From Maricaulis sp. (GTDB taxonomy: Bacteria; Pseudomonadota; Alphaproteobacteria; Caulobacterales; Maricaulaceae): DNA of 64,000 nucleotides. Positions 1 through 9,172 of the stretch are shown here, one piece after another. Both the position numbers and the translations under genes were made by a program. Within the stretch, counting starts at the first letter, position 1. Every line of letters begins with the position of its first letter. The stretch is taken from assembly GCF_017643475.1 (NCBI RefSeq), contig NZ_JAEPNI010000001.1:1-64000 (forward strand), read 5' to 3'. The notes beneath the pieces were generated by a model. The model did not search any database. It saw only the letters and a program-made list of their open reading frames with translations, and was not told the origin of the DNA.

Positions 1-283
1 AGAGGTAATGAAGCTCTCCGTTTATCTTTACGAAAACCTCATCCAGATGCCACGCCCAGTTCGAATAGTTCGTGCTCTGCACGCGCCGTTTTCGGATCTC
101 CTTCGCGAAGAGTGGACCGAAGCGGTTCCACCAAAATCTCACTGATTCATGAGTGATATCGATGCCTCGTTCGTGCAGCAGATCTTCAACGTTGCGCAGC
201 GACAGCGGAAAACGGACATACATCATCACGGCCAAGCGGATGATCTCAGGCGAAGTCTTGAAATATTTGAACGGATTACGCAT
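1..283 (-). CDS. IS6-family transposase, N-terminal fragment (cut by window edge)
   Basis: The frame begins with ATG at 281-283 and runs off the left end, leaving 94 residues. The protein starts MRNPFKYFKTSPEII, followed by the conserved helix-turn-helix region containing SLRNVEDLLHERGI and RFWWNRFGP, then WHLDEVFVKINGE. The Asp in HLDE is the first acidic residue of the DDE catalytic triad. These blocks are typical of IS6/IS240/IS26-like transposases that move by replicative cointegration. Whether the copy is intact cannot be judged here, because the second Asp and the Glu lie outside the window. Confidence 0.9.
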   Translation of the reverse strand, partial: MRNPFKYFKTSPEIIRLAVMMYVRFPLSLRNVEDLLHERGIDITHESVRFWWNRFGPLFAKEIRKRRVQSTNYSNWAWHLDEVFVKINGELHYL

Positions 284-341
284 CGCGCGACGCTAGGAAA
301 CTGGCGCTCCACTCTCAAGCCGAAGTTCCTCTGACACTGCC
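1..341 (-). mobile_element. IS6-family insertion sequence, left part outside window
   Basis: The transposase reading frame that enters from the left edge is of the IS6/IS240 type. The likely outer terminus is the motif complementary to 328-341 (GGCAGTGTCAGAGG read on the minus strand), which begins with GG as IS6-family inverted repeats usually do. The matching end is not visible, so the boundary is an inference. The element lies 33 bases from tRNA-Ser. Confidence 0.5.
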
Positions 342-373
342 TCGGGCACGCATTGTGATTTCAGGGAAAAGAG

Positions 374-464
374 TGGCGGTGAGGGTGGGATTCGAACCCA
401 CGAGACGGGGACACCGCCTACACGCGTTCCAGGCGTGCGCCTTCGACCACTCGGCCACCTCACC
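374..464 (-). tRNA. tRNA-Ser (anticodon GGA)
   Basis: Read on the minus strand, a 91-nt tRNA folds with acceptor arms GGTGAGG/CCTCACC, discriminator G and an encoded CCA end. The anticodon loop reads CTGGAAC, giving anticodon GGA (Ser, codons UCU/UCC). A long variable arm, as expected for a class II tRNA, lies between the anticodon stem and the T arm (GGGTTCGAATCCC). Confidence 0.95.
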
Positions 465-679
465 GCAAGAGGCGCGGACTATATCGGCTAAGTGGCAAAT
501 CACAAGCCGTCTCGCTCAGCTAAACGCAGCGAAATCGCCATCAGAGTCAGTTCCCGGCTCAGCTTATCCAGCCTGGCGGCGGAATGGGATGAAAATCGGC
601 AGCGGAGGGATGAGCGGATCTGGTCGGCCACTCGGCCCGAACGCTAGAACAAGCTGCGGTTCTGAAACGGAGTTTTGTC

Positions 680-1234
680 ATGTTGCTTGCCCTTGCTCTG
701 GCCACCACACTCAACACCATCCAGGTCACGCCTGCGCCCGGCGCGGAAGCGCGCGAAGAGATGTCGCGACTGGCATCGCTGGCCGGCAGCTGGGTGGCAA
801 CGATCGAAATCATGCAGCCCGATGGCGGATGGGAAACCGCCGGCGAGGAAATGGTGGAGATCCGCTACATGCTCGGCGGACTTGCCCTGCGCGAGGATCC
901 GGCTGAACACCCGGTCAATCCCTTCCGCCTGGAATCCACCATCCAGTACGACCAGAACCGCGACCTCTACCGCCTCGCCGCCATGGATGACACCTGGGGC
1001 AATATGGATATCTATGAGGGCGAGTGGAACGAGAACGGAGCGCTGGCCCTCACCAATCTGCGTTCCGGAACCAGTTTCGAGAACCCTGATGGCACATCCC
1101 TGCCCTTCCGCCTGACCACCCGGATTGACGGCCCGAATTCCAATGTATTCCAGATCGACATGACGGCGGATAATGGCGAGACATGGCGTCCCTATCAGCG
1201 CATCTCCCGCGCCCGCTACGGAATAGATAATTAG
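680..1234 (+). CDS. Small exported protein, DUF1579/lipocalin-like
   Basis: The 184-residue protein opens with a short hydrophobic stretch (MLLALALATTLNTIQ) that looks like a signal peptide. A region with LASLAGSWVATIEIMQPDGGW and later IQYDQNRDLYRLAAMDD follows, resembling DUF1579 and related beta-barrel proteins in which a GxW motif starts the first strand. A GGAG sits about 8 nt before the ATG. Function is unknown; the family assignment rests on the GSW motif and overall layout. It stands alone between tRNA-Ser and serB. Confidence 0.7.
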   Translation: MLLALALATTLNTIQVTPAPGAEAREEMSRLASLAGSWVATIEIMQPDGGWETAGEEMVEIRYMLGGLALREDPAEHPVNPFRLESTIQYDQNRDLYRLAAMDDTWGNMDIYEGEWNENGALALTNLRSGTSFENPDGTSLPFRLTTRIDGPNSNVFQIDMTADNGETWRPYQRISRARYGIDN

Positions 1235-1305
1235 GCATGGCAGGTTTCACTTGCCCGCCGGGATAAAGCAGGCTTGTCTTGGGCTTAGCCTGTTGGGAGC
1301 CCGGA

Positions 1306-1977
1306 TTGAATCGCCTGATCGCCTTTGATGTCGATTCCACCCTTCTGCGTGTGGAATCGCTCGACCTGGCCGTGGAACACGCCCTTCAATCGCATCCGGA
1401 CCGGGACGCGGCGCAAGCTCGACTGCATGAGCTGACCCAGGCCGGCATGACCGGCACGCTCGCCCTGCGCGACAGCCTGCTTACGCGGATCGGCATTGCC
1501 GACCTTTCGCGCGATCTCGTCGGGGATATCGCCGAGACCCTGCGTCGCCAGATCACGCCGGGTTTCAAACCGCTGCTGAAAGCCCTGCGGGATGACGGCG
1601 ATGAGCTGCACGCGATTTCCGGTGGTTTTGTCGACCTGCTCGAACCGGTCCTGGGCGATCTCGGTTTTGGCCCGGCGCATGTTCACGCCAACCGTTTCAG
1701 TTTCGACGGTGACCGGGTGACCGGGCTGGATGTCGACATCCCCCTGTCGCGCAATGGCGGCAAGACGGATGTGCTGAACCTGATCGGTGGGCAGTTCGAA
1801 CAGGTGATCATGGTCGGCGACGGCATGACCGATTTCGAGGCCTATGAAGGGGGTGCTGCAGACCGTTTCATCGGTTTTGGCGCCATCGCCCAGCGCGAAG
1901 TCGTACTGGCCGCGGCAGAGCATTCCGGCGCGGAATATGTCCGCACGGTCGACGCCCTCGCCAGGGCCCTGCGATAA
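1306..1977 (+). CDS. serB: Phosphoserine phosphatase (HAD family)
   Basis: Catalyses the last step of serine synthesis, O-phosphoserine to serine. The HAD nucleophile motif is at the N-terminus (AFDVDSTL, Asp8/Asp10). Motif II is the ISGGFVDLLEPV region and motif IV is MVGDGMTDFEAYE, as in SerB. At 223 residues it matches the catalytic domain without the N-terminal ACT extension of some SerB proteins. I chose the TTG at 1306 because GGGAG lies 8 nt before it and the catalytic motif then starts at residue 6; a TTG at 1279 is also open. The gene ends exactly where serA ends on the other strand. Confidence 0.88.
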   Translation: MNRLIAFDVDSTLLRVESLDLAVEHALQSHPDRDAAQARLHELTQAGMTGTLALRDSLLTRIGIADLSRDLVGDIAETLRRQITPGFKPLLKALRDDGDELHAISGGFVDLLEPVLGDLGFGPAHVHANRFSFDGDRVTGLDVDIPLSRNGGKTDVLNLIGGQFEQVIMVGDGMTDFEAYEGGAADRFIGFGAIAQREVVLAAAEHSGAEYVRTVDALARALR

Positions 1978-3186
1978 TCAGCCTTCGATGAGCCGGGTCG
2001 CGATGGATCCGTCCAGCGCCGCAATGTGATCCACGAACCCCGCCGGAAGATCGCCTTCAAGATCAGCGGTCGCATAACCCAGCTGTCCCATGGTCTGCAG
2101 GCGCTGGGCGGCGATGTTCGCGCCGGACGCGCTGACCGCATCGTTGAAGCGCGACAGGAAACCCGGCGCGTTCTCGTGGAAGCTGAGGATACGGCGAACG
2201 CCCCGCCTGAGCGGACCGGGATCAAGCTCGGGCACATTAACCGCGCCCTTGGTCGTGCCCTGGCTGACGAAACGCGCCAGCTTGAGTGCCACATCATCCC
2301 CGATGGCGGCCTGGGCCTCCAGGGTGGAACCGCCGACATGCGGGGTCAGAATGACGTTCTCGAATTTCTGCAGGGGAGACACAAACGCCTCGTCCTTGGA
2401 GGCCGGCTCCTTGGGAAAAACGTCCACGGCCGTACCGCGGATGTGGCCGCTCTCCAGGGCTGCGGCCAGCGCATCGACATCAACGAGGTCGCCACGCGCC
2501 TGGTTGATGAAATGCGCGCCGGCCTTCATGCGGGCGAATTGTTCAGCACCCATCATGCCCTTGGTCTGGGGCGTGGAAGGGACATGAATGGTGACGACGT
2601 CTGAAATCTCCAGCAATTCGTCCAGAGATCCCACCGATCGTGCATTACCGTGCGCAAGCTTGGGCTCAACATCGTGGAAATAGACATGCATGCCCAGACC
2701 CGAGGCGAGGACGGAGAGCTGGGAACCGATATTGCCGTAGCCGATAATGCCGAGCTTCTTGCCTCGCACCTCGTGGGAGTGTTCGGCATTCTTGCGCCAC
2801 TCACCTCGCTTGGCAGCTTCGGATCGGTGCGGCACGCCGCGCATCAGCATGATCACCGAGGCCAGGGTCAGCTCCGCAACGGACCGGGTATTGCCAAACG
2901 GCCCATTGAACACCGGGATGCCCCGCCCCGCCGCTGCATCCAGATCGACCTGGTTGGTGCCGATGCAGAAACAGCCCAGGGCCAGCAAGCTGGGCGCTGC
3001 GGCAAAGGCATCAGCATTCATCTTGGTGCGCGAGCGGATGCCCGCCACGATTGCCCCGCCCAGAGCCGAATGCAGATCAGCAACCGGAAGCGCGGCGCCA
3101 TGACGCTCAATCGTCAGCGAGGCTGACAGAAGCGGCTTGTCAGCGACCGGATGGATGTTTTCAAAGAGGACAGCGGTCTGGCTCAT
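1978..3186 (-). CDS. serA: D-3-phosphoglycerate dehydrogenase
   Basis: First committed step of serine synthesis: 3-phosphoglycerate to 3-phosphohydroxypyruvate with NAD+. The 402-residue protein has the short E. coli-like layout. The substrate domain includes GCFCIGTNQVDLDAA, the Rossmann motif is GIIGYGNIGSQL, the conserved block HFINQARGDLVD follows, and the catalytic His is in LTPHVGGST. An ACT-like regulatory domain fills roughly the last 75 residues. ATG 3186 was preferred over GTG 3195 because AAGG is then 8 nt upstream. The stop is adjacent to the serB stop, with zero bases between the two genes. Feedback control by serine is expected from the ACT domain. Confidence 0.93.
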   Translation of the reverse strand: MSQTAVLFENIHPVADKPLLSASLTIERHGAALPVADLHSALGGAIVAGIRSRTKMNADAFAAAPSLLALGCFCIGTNQVDLDAAAGRGIPVFNGPFGNTRSVAELTLASVIMLMRGVPHRSEAAKRGEWRKNAEHSHEVRGKKLGIIGYGNIGSQLSVLASGLGMHVYFHDVEPKLAHGNARSVGSLDELLEISDVVTIHVPSTPQTKGMMGAEQFARMKAGAHFINQARGDLVDVDALAAALESGHIRGTAVDVFPKEPASKDEAFVSPLQKFENVILTPHVGGSTLEAQAAIGDDVALKLARFVSQGTTKGAVNVPELDPGPLRRGVRRILSFHENAPGFLSRFNDAVSASGANIAAQRLQTMGQLGYATADLEGDLPAGFVDHIAALDGSIATRLIEG

Positions 3187-3752
3187 CGGGCGCACCTTTT
3201 TCGAGAAGTCCCCAGACTAGCGCCATTTCATTGCACCGCAACAGAGCGGGACGCCGTTTGACGCAAAAATGTTAGCGCAAACCGGAATTGCGAATATGCA
3301 TGTGAGAACGGGTGTGGCTCCACGACCTTCTGGCGTGGAGTTATGAGAGGCATGCGGGAGGCCGGACGGGCCGAAATTTGATATTTGTGTGAGTGGCGCG
3401 ACAAGTCTCCCGCACGCGGAGTTTTCCCGGACGCTCTCGCCCCCGTTTCCAAACATGGCGGTATCCCGGTCGGGCGTTTAGTGCCGTTTGACCTACCATG
3501 CCGCCCTGCCGGACCCTCGCCGCGTCACCGACAAGGGGCGGACAGGCTCCGCAAACCGCCAGGCACAGATGACGTAGGCCTGCGCCTCTCATCCCGGAAG
3601 TCACAGGCGATTATGGTGCATTGGCACAGGTGGGGGATATCTTTGCCGCGAGCGGGGGCTTGGGGTCGCCGAAACTGAGAACGAAGGCGGTGTGGGAACG
3701 CCTGTGATCACAGCACCTTCGCGCTACGCGCTCCGGCCCCTCCGTCCCTTCG

Positions 3753-3772
3753 CCCCCCCCCGGGGGGGGGGG
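3753..3772. repeat. C9-G11 homopolymer palindrome
   Basis: Nine C followed directly by eleven G, a self-complementary run with no loop bases. It lies in non-coding DNA just before the repeat element. Such a tract is prone to slippage and could form a hairpin or, on either strand, a G-quadruplex-like structure. Its exact length is also easily misread in sequencing. Confidence 0.9.
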
Positions 3773-3792
3773 AGGATAAGCATTCAAACACC

Positions 3793-3907
3793 GTCACCCT
3801 GATGACGATCAGGGCCCAGTTCGAAGGTTTGGGTGTTTCACGGACAGGCGCTTTCTGGAGCAGGACCCGGCCTTATGAACTGGGTCCCTGCCTTCGCAGG
3901 GATGACG
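3793..3907. repeat. GTCATCC-ended palindromic repeat element (copy 1)
   Basis: About 115 bp bounded by GTCAcCCTG and CAGGGaTGAC. Inside are a matched pair CCCAGTTC (3815-3822) and GAACTGGG (3877-3884) and a hairpin CCCTGC-CTTC-GCAGGG (3886-3901). It shares terminal motif and architecture with the element at 51234-51346, suggesting one dispersed REP/MITE-like family. Confidence 0.6.
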
Positions 3908-3988
3908 TGGATAAAGCCGCGCACACCGAATTCCCACCCCGGCTCAAGCGCGTGGACCGGCTTTGCCGTGATGTGATGGCCAGCCACG

Positions 3989-4017
3989 AAAAAGCCCGCT
4001 GACCGGGGTCAGCGGGC
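3989..4017 (-). terminator. Rho-independent terminator of ppa
   Basis: Read on the minus strand, an 11-bp GC-rich stem (GCCCGCTGACC with its complement, 3994-4017) is followed by five T residues. It lies 25 bases after the ppa stop codon. Confidence 0.85.
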
Positions 4018-4041
4018 CTTGTCCAAAAGGATCTGCGCTAC

Positions 4042-4569
4042 CTATTTCTGGGCACGCTCGATCGATTCCTGGATCAGCTGGCGGGCCTTCTCGGCACCTT
4101 CCCAGCCCTGGACCTTCACCCATTTGTTCGGCTCGAGATCCTTGTAGTGCTCGAAGAAGTGACCGATGCGGGCGATCAGCGTCTTCTGGACATCGGTGTA
4201 GTCGAGCACCTCGTCATACATGGAAGAGATCTTCTGGTGCGGAGCGGCCAGGATCTTTTCGTCCAGACCGCTCTCGTCTTCCATCAAGAGGACGCCAATC
4301 GGACGGGCGCGAACGACACAGCCCGGAACCAGGGTCGTCTGGCCAAGCACCATGACATCGATCGGATCGCCATCATCAGACAGGGTGTGCGGCATGAAGC
4401 CGTAATTGCACGGATAGCGCATCGGCGTGTGCAGGAAGCGGTCTACAAAAACGGTGCCGCTGTCCTTGTCCATCTCGTATTTGACCGGCTGGCCGCCAAC
4501 CGGAACTTCGATGATGACATTGATGTCTTCGGGCGGATTGATGCCAGCGGCAATTTTATCGAGGCGCAT
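4042..4569 (-). CDS. ppa: Inorganic pyrophosphatase, family I
   Basis: Hydrolyses pyrophosphate to phosphate in the cytoplasm, pulling biosynthetic reactions forward. At 175 residues it is typical of bacterial family I enzymes. The signature [10 protein letters not shown] (Asp65, Asp66, Asp68 and Asp71) supplies metal ligands. The substrate-binding blocks EVPVGG, KYE and YGFMPHT are all present, as is the C-terminal [11 protein letters not shown] block. The gene is monocistronic, with its own terminator downstream. The Shine-Dalgarno before ATG 4569 is weak (GGGAA 11 nt away). Confidence 0.96.
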   Translation of the reverse strand: MRLDKIAAGINPPEDINVIIEVPVGGQPVKYEMDKDSGTVFVDRFLHTPMRYPCNYGFMPHTLSDDGDPIDVMVLGQTTLVPGCVVRARPIGVLLMEDESGLDEKILAAPHQKISSMYDEVLDYTDVQKTLIARIGHFFEHYKDLEPNKWVKVQGWEGAEKARQLIQESIERAQK

Positions 4570-4669
4570 TTTCTTTATTTCCCAGCAGAGAAGCTATTTG
4601 CCTGTCCTCATACGCCTATCGCAGCAAACCGCCAATGGGTTCGCTGCGGCGCAATATGAAGTTTAAGCA

Positions 4670-7600
4670 TCAGGCAGAGCGGGCATCCGGCCCGTCACCG
4701 GTCTGCGTGGCTTCGCGGGCGACGACTTCCCGGCCGCGCAAATGCACCCAGTGGGCCCTCTCGGCCGTCCAGCTGGACAGGATGCGTGCAGCCACCCGTG
4801 AACCGGTGAGATCGAGATGGGTCTCGATCAGCCGGCGGCAGCGGCGCTCGGCCCCGGTGTCCAGGGGCAGCTCGACAACGGTTTCGCGATTCAGTCGGGA
4901 TTCCAGGCGCTTGTCCGGGTCGTAGAGGAAGACATCGCCCCCGGTCATGCCAGCCGCAAAATTATCCCCGACCGGCCCCAGGATCACGGCCGCGCCGCCC
5001 GTCATGTATTCACACCCATTGGTTCCACAACCCTCGACCACGGTTTCCGCACCGGAGTTCCGAACGGCAAAACGCTGGCCCGCCTTGCCGGCAGCAAAGA
5101 GGCGGCCGGAGGTCGCACCATAAAGACAGGTATTGCCGATGATGACGTCATGCGCGCCACGGTCCTCATACGGGCGGATGATGACCTCGCCACCGGACAG
5201 GCCCTTGCCGACATAGTCATTGGCATCTCCGGAAAGACTGATCCGCAGGCCCTTTGCCGCAAAGGCCCCCAGTGACTGCCCCGCAGAGCCCTGGAGCTTC
5301 AGTGTCAGCTTGCCGTCTTCCAGCCCGTCCGGGCCGAAGGTTCGGACAATGCGCGAGGAGGTCTTGGTGCCGACCGCGCGATCGGTATTGCGGACCACAT
5401 AGTCCAGCTGCATCTTCTCACCGCGCTCGAACACCGGCTGGGCGTCCTCGATGATCTGTTCATCCAGGCTGGGCGCGACTTCATTGCGCTGTTTGCGGGT
5501 CGAGCGGGCCGGGCGATCCGCCGCGTCTGCACGGATCATGATGGCGCTGAGATCAAGATCATCGAGCGCTTCGGAACCGCGCGAGACCTGGTCGAGCAGG
5601 TCGGAACGGCCGATAACATCCTCCAGGGACTGGGCGCCCAGTCCCGACAGGATCTCGCGCACATCCTCGGCCAGATAGGTCATCAGATTGACCACATGAT
5701 CCGGCGCCCCGCCGAAACGGGCGCGCAGATCATCATCCTGGGTACACACACCCACGGGACAGGTATTGGAATGGCATTGGCGCACCATCAGACAGCCCAG
5801 AGCCAGCAGCGCCGCTGTACCAATCCCGAATTCCTCCGCTCCAAGCATGGCGGCGATGACGATATCTCGGCCGGTGCGGATACCACCGTCAGCGCGCAGG
5901 GTCACACGGTCACGCAGGCCGTTGAGGGAGAGCATCTGATGCGCTTCCGCCAGGCCCAGCTCCAGCGGACCGCCGGCAAACTTGATCGAGGACAGTGCCG
6001 CAGCACCCGTACCGCCGATCGAGCCGGATATATTGATTATATCGGCGTTGGCCTTGGCAACACCCGCCGCAACGGCACCGACGCCCGAAGAGGCAACCAG
6101 CTTTACGCCCACTCGAGCTTCCGGATTGATCTGCTTGAGATCATAGATCAGCTGGGCAAGGTCCTCGATGGAATAGATATCGTGGTGCGGCGGCGGCGAG
6201 ATCAACGACACGCCTGGCGTCGACAGGCGCATGCGGGCGATGAAGTCAGTGACCTTGAAACCGGGCAGCTGGCCGCCCTCACCGGGTTTGGCGCCCTGCG
6301 CGACCTTGATCTCGATTTCGCGGCACTGATTGAGATATTCCGCAGTCACCCCAAATCGCCCGGAGGCGACCTGTTTGACCGCGGAATTCATATTGTCTCC
6401 ATTGGGCAGGGCGACATAACGCGCCGGGTCCTCGCCACCCTCGCCGGAGACAGACTTGGCACCAATCCGGTTCATGGCGACATTCAGTGCGGCATGGGCT
6501 TCCGGGGAAAGCGCTCCCAACGACATGCCCGGCGTGACGAAACGCTTGCGGATACCGTTGACACTCTCGACCCGTTCCAGGCTCACCTCGGGGCCCAGCG
6601 CGCGCATTTCCAGAAGGTCGCGCAATTGCGTCGGACCTTCACTTGCCAGCGCCTTGCGGTATTCAGCCCACGCATCACGATCCTCATAGCGCACAGCCTT
6701 CTGAAGGGCCGAGATAGCCTGGCCGGAAAGGGCATGGCGCTCGCCGCTGGACCGGCGGGTATAGAAACCGCCCACGGGCAGGGCTTCGTGTTTGGCCCAG
6801 GCGCGTTCGTGCAGATCGACCGCGATCGCCTCCAGCCCCGGCAGTCCAATACCGGAAATCCGGCTGACCACGCCCGGCAGATAGGCTTCCACCAGCGCGC
6901 GTGAGAGACCCAGCACCTCGAAATTACAGCCGCCGCGATAGGAGGAAATGATGGAAATCCCCATTTTGGAGAGGATTTTCAGAAGGGCACCGTCGAGCGC
7001 CTCCTTGAGATGACGCGCGCGGTCCCGTGCCCATTCATCACCGCCCACGGCCGGACGATCTGCGGTCACGGTGGAAAAGGCGAGATATGGGTTCACGGTC
7101 GTCGCGCCCAGACCGATCAGAACAGCTGCGTAATGGCCGTCGAAACACTCGGCCGTGCGCACATTGATCGAACAGGCATTGCGCAGGCCCTGCTTGGTCA
7201 GATGCGCGTGCACAGCGCCCGCCACCAAGATCATCGGTAATGGCAGGCGGGTTTCGTCCTGCGCCATGTCGGAGAGGACAAGATGGCCCGCACCACCGCG
7301 AATGGCTTCACCGGCCTGTTCCATCACCGAGGCCAGCGCATCGCGCATAGCCTGGCCGTCACCGGCCGCAGTCTTTGCCGGGAAGGTACAGTCGATCTCG
7401 TGCACCGTGCGGCCAAGATGCGTGCGCAGACGGTCAAAGGCGCCATTGGTCAGGATTGGACTTTCAAGAACCAGCACATTGTACTGGCGCTCTCCGAAAC
7501 CGAGAATATTGCCCAGATTGCGGAAACGCGTCTTCAACCCCATCACCCGGCCTTCCCGCAAGGGGTCGATGGGCGGGTTGGTGACCTGGGAGAAGGTCTG

Positions 7601-9172
7601 GCGGAAGAAGTGGCTGAGCGGACGATAGCGATCCGACAGTACGGCGAGCGCCGTATCATCCCCCATCGAACCGACAGCCTCCTTGCCGGCTTTCGCCATT
7701 TCCTTGAGCACCAGCTCGATTGACTCGAAAGAAAATCCGGCGGCGGCCTGGCGGGACCGGCGCTCTTGCGCGTTGAACAGTTCAGGTTCGGCACCCGGCC
7801 CGACCACCGGTTCGATATCCTCGACGCTCTCCAGCCAGCGCTGATAGGGGCCTGAGCTCGCCAGCTCGTCCAGAATTTCCGGCTCGCGGTAAAAGCGTCC
7901 CTCGACCAGATCCAGGGCAATCAGACGCCCAGGGGTGACGGAACCCCGTTCGGCGATACGTTCCGCATCAACGGGTGCCATCCCCGTCTCGGAGCCAACG
8001 ATCAGCATACCATCATGGGTCAGCGAATAACGCATCGGGCGCAGGCCATTGCGGTCCAGCCCTGCCACGGCCCAGCGACCATCAAACGCGGCGATCGCCG
8101 CGGGCCCGTCCCAGGGCTCCATCACCGCATTGCAATAGCCGTACAACGCCTGCCAGCTCTCCGGCATGACATCGGTCCGCTTGGACCAGGCCTCAGGGAT
8201 CAACAGCGTTTTGGCCATTGGCGCCGTGCGGCCGGCCCGCACCAGAACCTCAAACGTCTGGTCCAGCGCTGCCGAATCCGACGCCCCGGGCTGGATCACC
8301 GGCAGAACATCATCCGTCTCGGACAGGAAGGCCTTTTCCGCGATGTGACGCTCGTGCGATCGCATCCAGTTGGTATTGCCGCGGATCGTGTTGATCTCGC
8401 CATTATGCGCGAGCATGCGGAAGGGCTGCGCCAGGCGCCATTCCGGAAAGGTATTGGTGGAATAACGCTGATGGAAGATCGCGAAGGGCGAGACGAATTC
8501 CGGATCCCGGAGGTCGAGATAGAAAGCATCGATATCCTGGGCCCGGAACAGGCCCTTGTAGATGATGTCCTTGGGCGAGAGCGAACAGACATAGAGCTCG
8601 CGCAGATTTTCCTCTCGCGCCCGGCGTTCGATACGGCGGCGTATGAGATACAGGCAGCGAGACAAGGTTTCCGGATGCCGGTCGACCGGATCCCGAAACA
8701 GGACCTGTTCGATCTCCGGCAGGGTCGCACGGGCTTTCTCACCCAGGACCGAAGTGTCGATAGGCGGCTGGCGCCAACCATAAAAGGCGAGGCCTTCGCG
8801 CAGGATTTCCGCCTCGATGATGGCCCTGGCGCGCTCGCGGGCGGCGAAATCTGTACGCGGCAGGAAGACCATGCCGACGATAACGTCCCCGGCTTCCGGC
8901 TCGTGGCCCGTGCGAGCGACCTCGTTCTTGAAAAACGCCTGGGGAACACCGACACGCAAGCCGGCACCATCCCCGGTCAAACCATCAGCGTCCACAGCAC
9001 CGCGGTGCCAGACTGCCTTGAGCGCCGCTATACCCAGCTCGACGATCTCGCGACGTGGTTTGCCGTTGACGTCCGCGATAAGGCCGACACCACAGGCATC
9101 TTTTTCATGTTCAGGATGGTGCAGGCCGGTGCTCTGGAGCCGATGCAGCTGATCTTTGACAGAACGGGTCAT
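4670..9172 (-). CDS. gltB: Glutamate synthase (NADPH), large subunit
   Basis: Transfers the amide nitrogen of glutamine to 2-oxoglutarate; main ammonium-assimilation enzyme with glutamine synthetase. The 1500-residue chain carries a class II glutaminase domain whose nucleophile is Cys27 in DACGVG, exposed after removal of a short propeptide. A central domain follows, then the FMN-binding synthase domain with the [3Fe-4S] cysteines around residues 1115-1130 (CxxxxxCxxxxCPVGVC). The C-terminal GxGxG beta-helix domain spans about residues 1260-1450. Its ATG overlaps the gltD stop as ATGA, so the two are translationally coupled. Confidence 0.97.
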   Translation of the reverse strand: MTRSVKDQLHRLQSTGLHHPEHEKDACGVGLIADVNGKPRREIVELGIAALKAVWHRGAVDADGLTGDGAGLRVGVPQAFFKNEVARTGHEPEAGDVIVGMVFLPRTDFAARERARAIIEAEILREGLAFYGWRQPPIDTSVLGEKARATLPEIEQVLFRDPVDRHPETLSRCLYLIRRRIERRAREENLRELYVCSLSPKDIIYKGLFRAQDIDAFYLDLRDPEFVSPFAIFHQRYSTNTFPEWRLAQPFRMLAHNGEINTIRGNTNWMRSHERHIAEKAFLSETDDVLPVIQPGASDSAALDQTFEVLVRAGRTAPMAKTLLIPEAWSKRTDVMPESWQALYGYCNAVMEPWDGPAAIAAFDGRWAVAGLDRNGLRPMRYSLTHDGMLIVGSETGMAPVDAERIAERGSVTPGRLIALDLVEGRFYREPEILDELASSGPYQRWLESVEDIEPVVGPGAEPELFNAQERRSRQAAAGFSFESIELVLKEMAKAGKEAVGSMGDDTALAVLSDRYRPLSHFFRQTFSQVTNPPIDPLREGRVMGLKTRFRNLGNILGFGERQYNVLVLESPILTNGAFDRLRTHLGRTVHEIDCTFPAKTAAGDGQAMRDALASVMEQAGEAIRGGAGHLVLSDMAQDETRLPLPMILVAGAVHAHLTKQGLRNACSINVRTAECFDGHYAAVLIGLGATTVNPYLAFSTVTADRPAVGGDEWARDRARHLKEALDGALLKILSKMGISIISSYRGGCNFEVLGLSRALVEAYLPGVVSRISGIGLPGLEAIAVDLHERAWAKHEALPVGGFYTRRSSGERHALSGQAISALQKAVRYEDRDAWAEYRKALASEGPTQLRDLLEMRALGPEVSLERVESVNGIRKRFVTPGMSLGALSPEAHAALNVAMNRIGAKSVSGEGGEDPARYVALPNGDNMNSAVKQVASGRFGVTAEYLNQCREIEIKVAQGAKPGEGGQLPGFKVTDFIARMRLSTPGVSLISPPPHHDIYSIEDLAQLIYDLKQINPEARVGVKLVASSGVGAVAAGVAKANADIINISGSIGGTGAAALSSIKFAGGPLELGLAEAHQMLSLNGLRDRVTLRADGGIRTGRDIVIAAMLGAEEFGIGTAALLALGCLMVRQCHSNTCPVGVCTQDDDLRARFGGAPDHVVNLMTYLAEDVREILSGLGAQSLEDVIGRSDLLDQVSRGSEALDDLDLSAIMIRADAADRPARSTRKQRNEVAPSLDEQIIEDAQPVFERGEKMQLDYVVRNTDRAVGTKTSSRIVRTFGPDGLEDGKLTLKLQGSAGQSLGAFAAKGLRISLSGDANDYVGKGLSGGEVIIRPYEDRGAHDVIIGNTCLYGATSGRLFAAGKAGQRFAVRNSGAETVVEGCGTNGCEYMTGGAAVILGPVGDNFAAGMTGGDVFLYDPDKRLESRLNRETVVELPLDTGAERRCRRLIETHLDLTGSRVAARILSSWTAERAHWVHLRGREVVAREATQTGDGPDARSA

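Larger units (their letters stand above)
3187..4041. other. 855-bp stretch without a convincing gene
   Basis: Open frames here are short and lack family resemblance. The stretch holds the serA upstream region, a hairpin with arms CTCCACG/CGTGGAG near 3318-3340, the C9G11 tract, a GTCATCC-type repeat element and the ppa terminator. No RNA gene was recognised. Confidence 0.6.

Noticed and set aside
3385..3678. 97-codon open frame between serA and ppa
   Set aside because: Composition and lack of a ribosome site or family resemblance point to non-coding DNA.
4600..4650. Terminator after gltB
   Set aside because: An imperfect hairpin (CGCAGC/GCTGCG) is present but has a mismatch, a long loop and no T tract.
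5696..6904. 402-codon open frame on the plus strand inside gltB
   Set aside because: Shadow of gltB, which is complete and conserved across this stretch.
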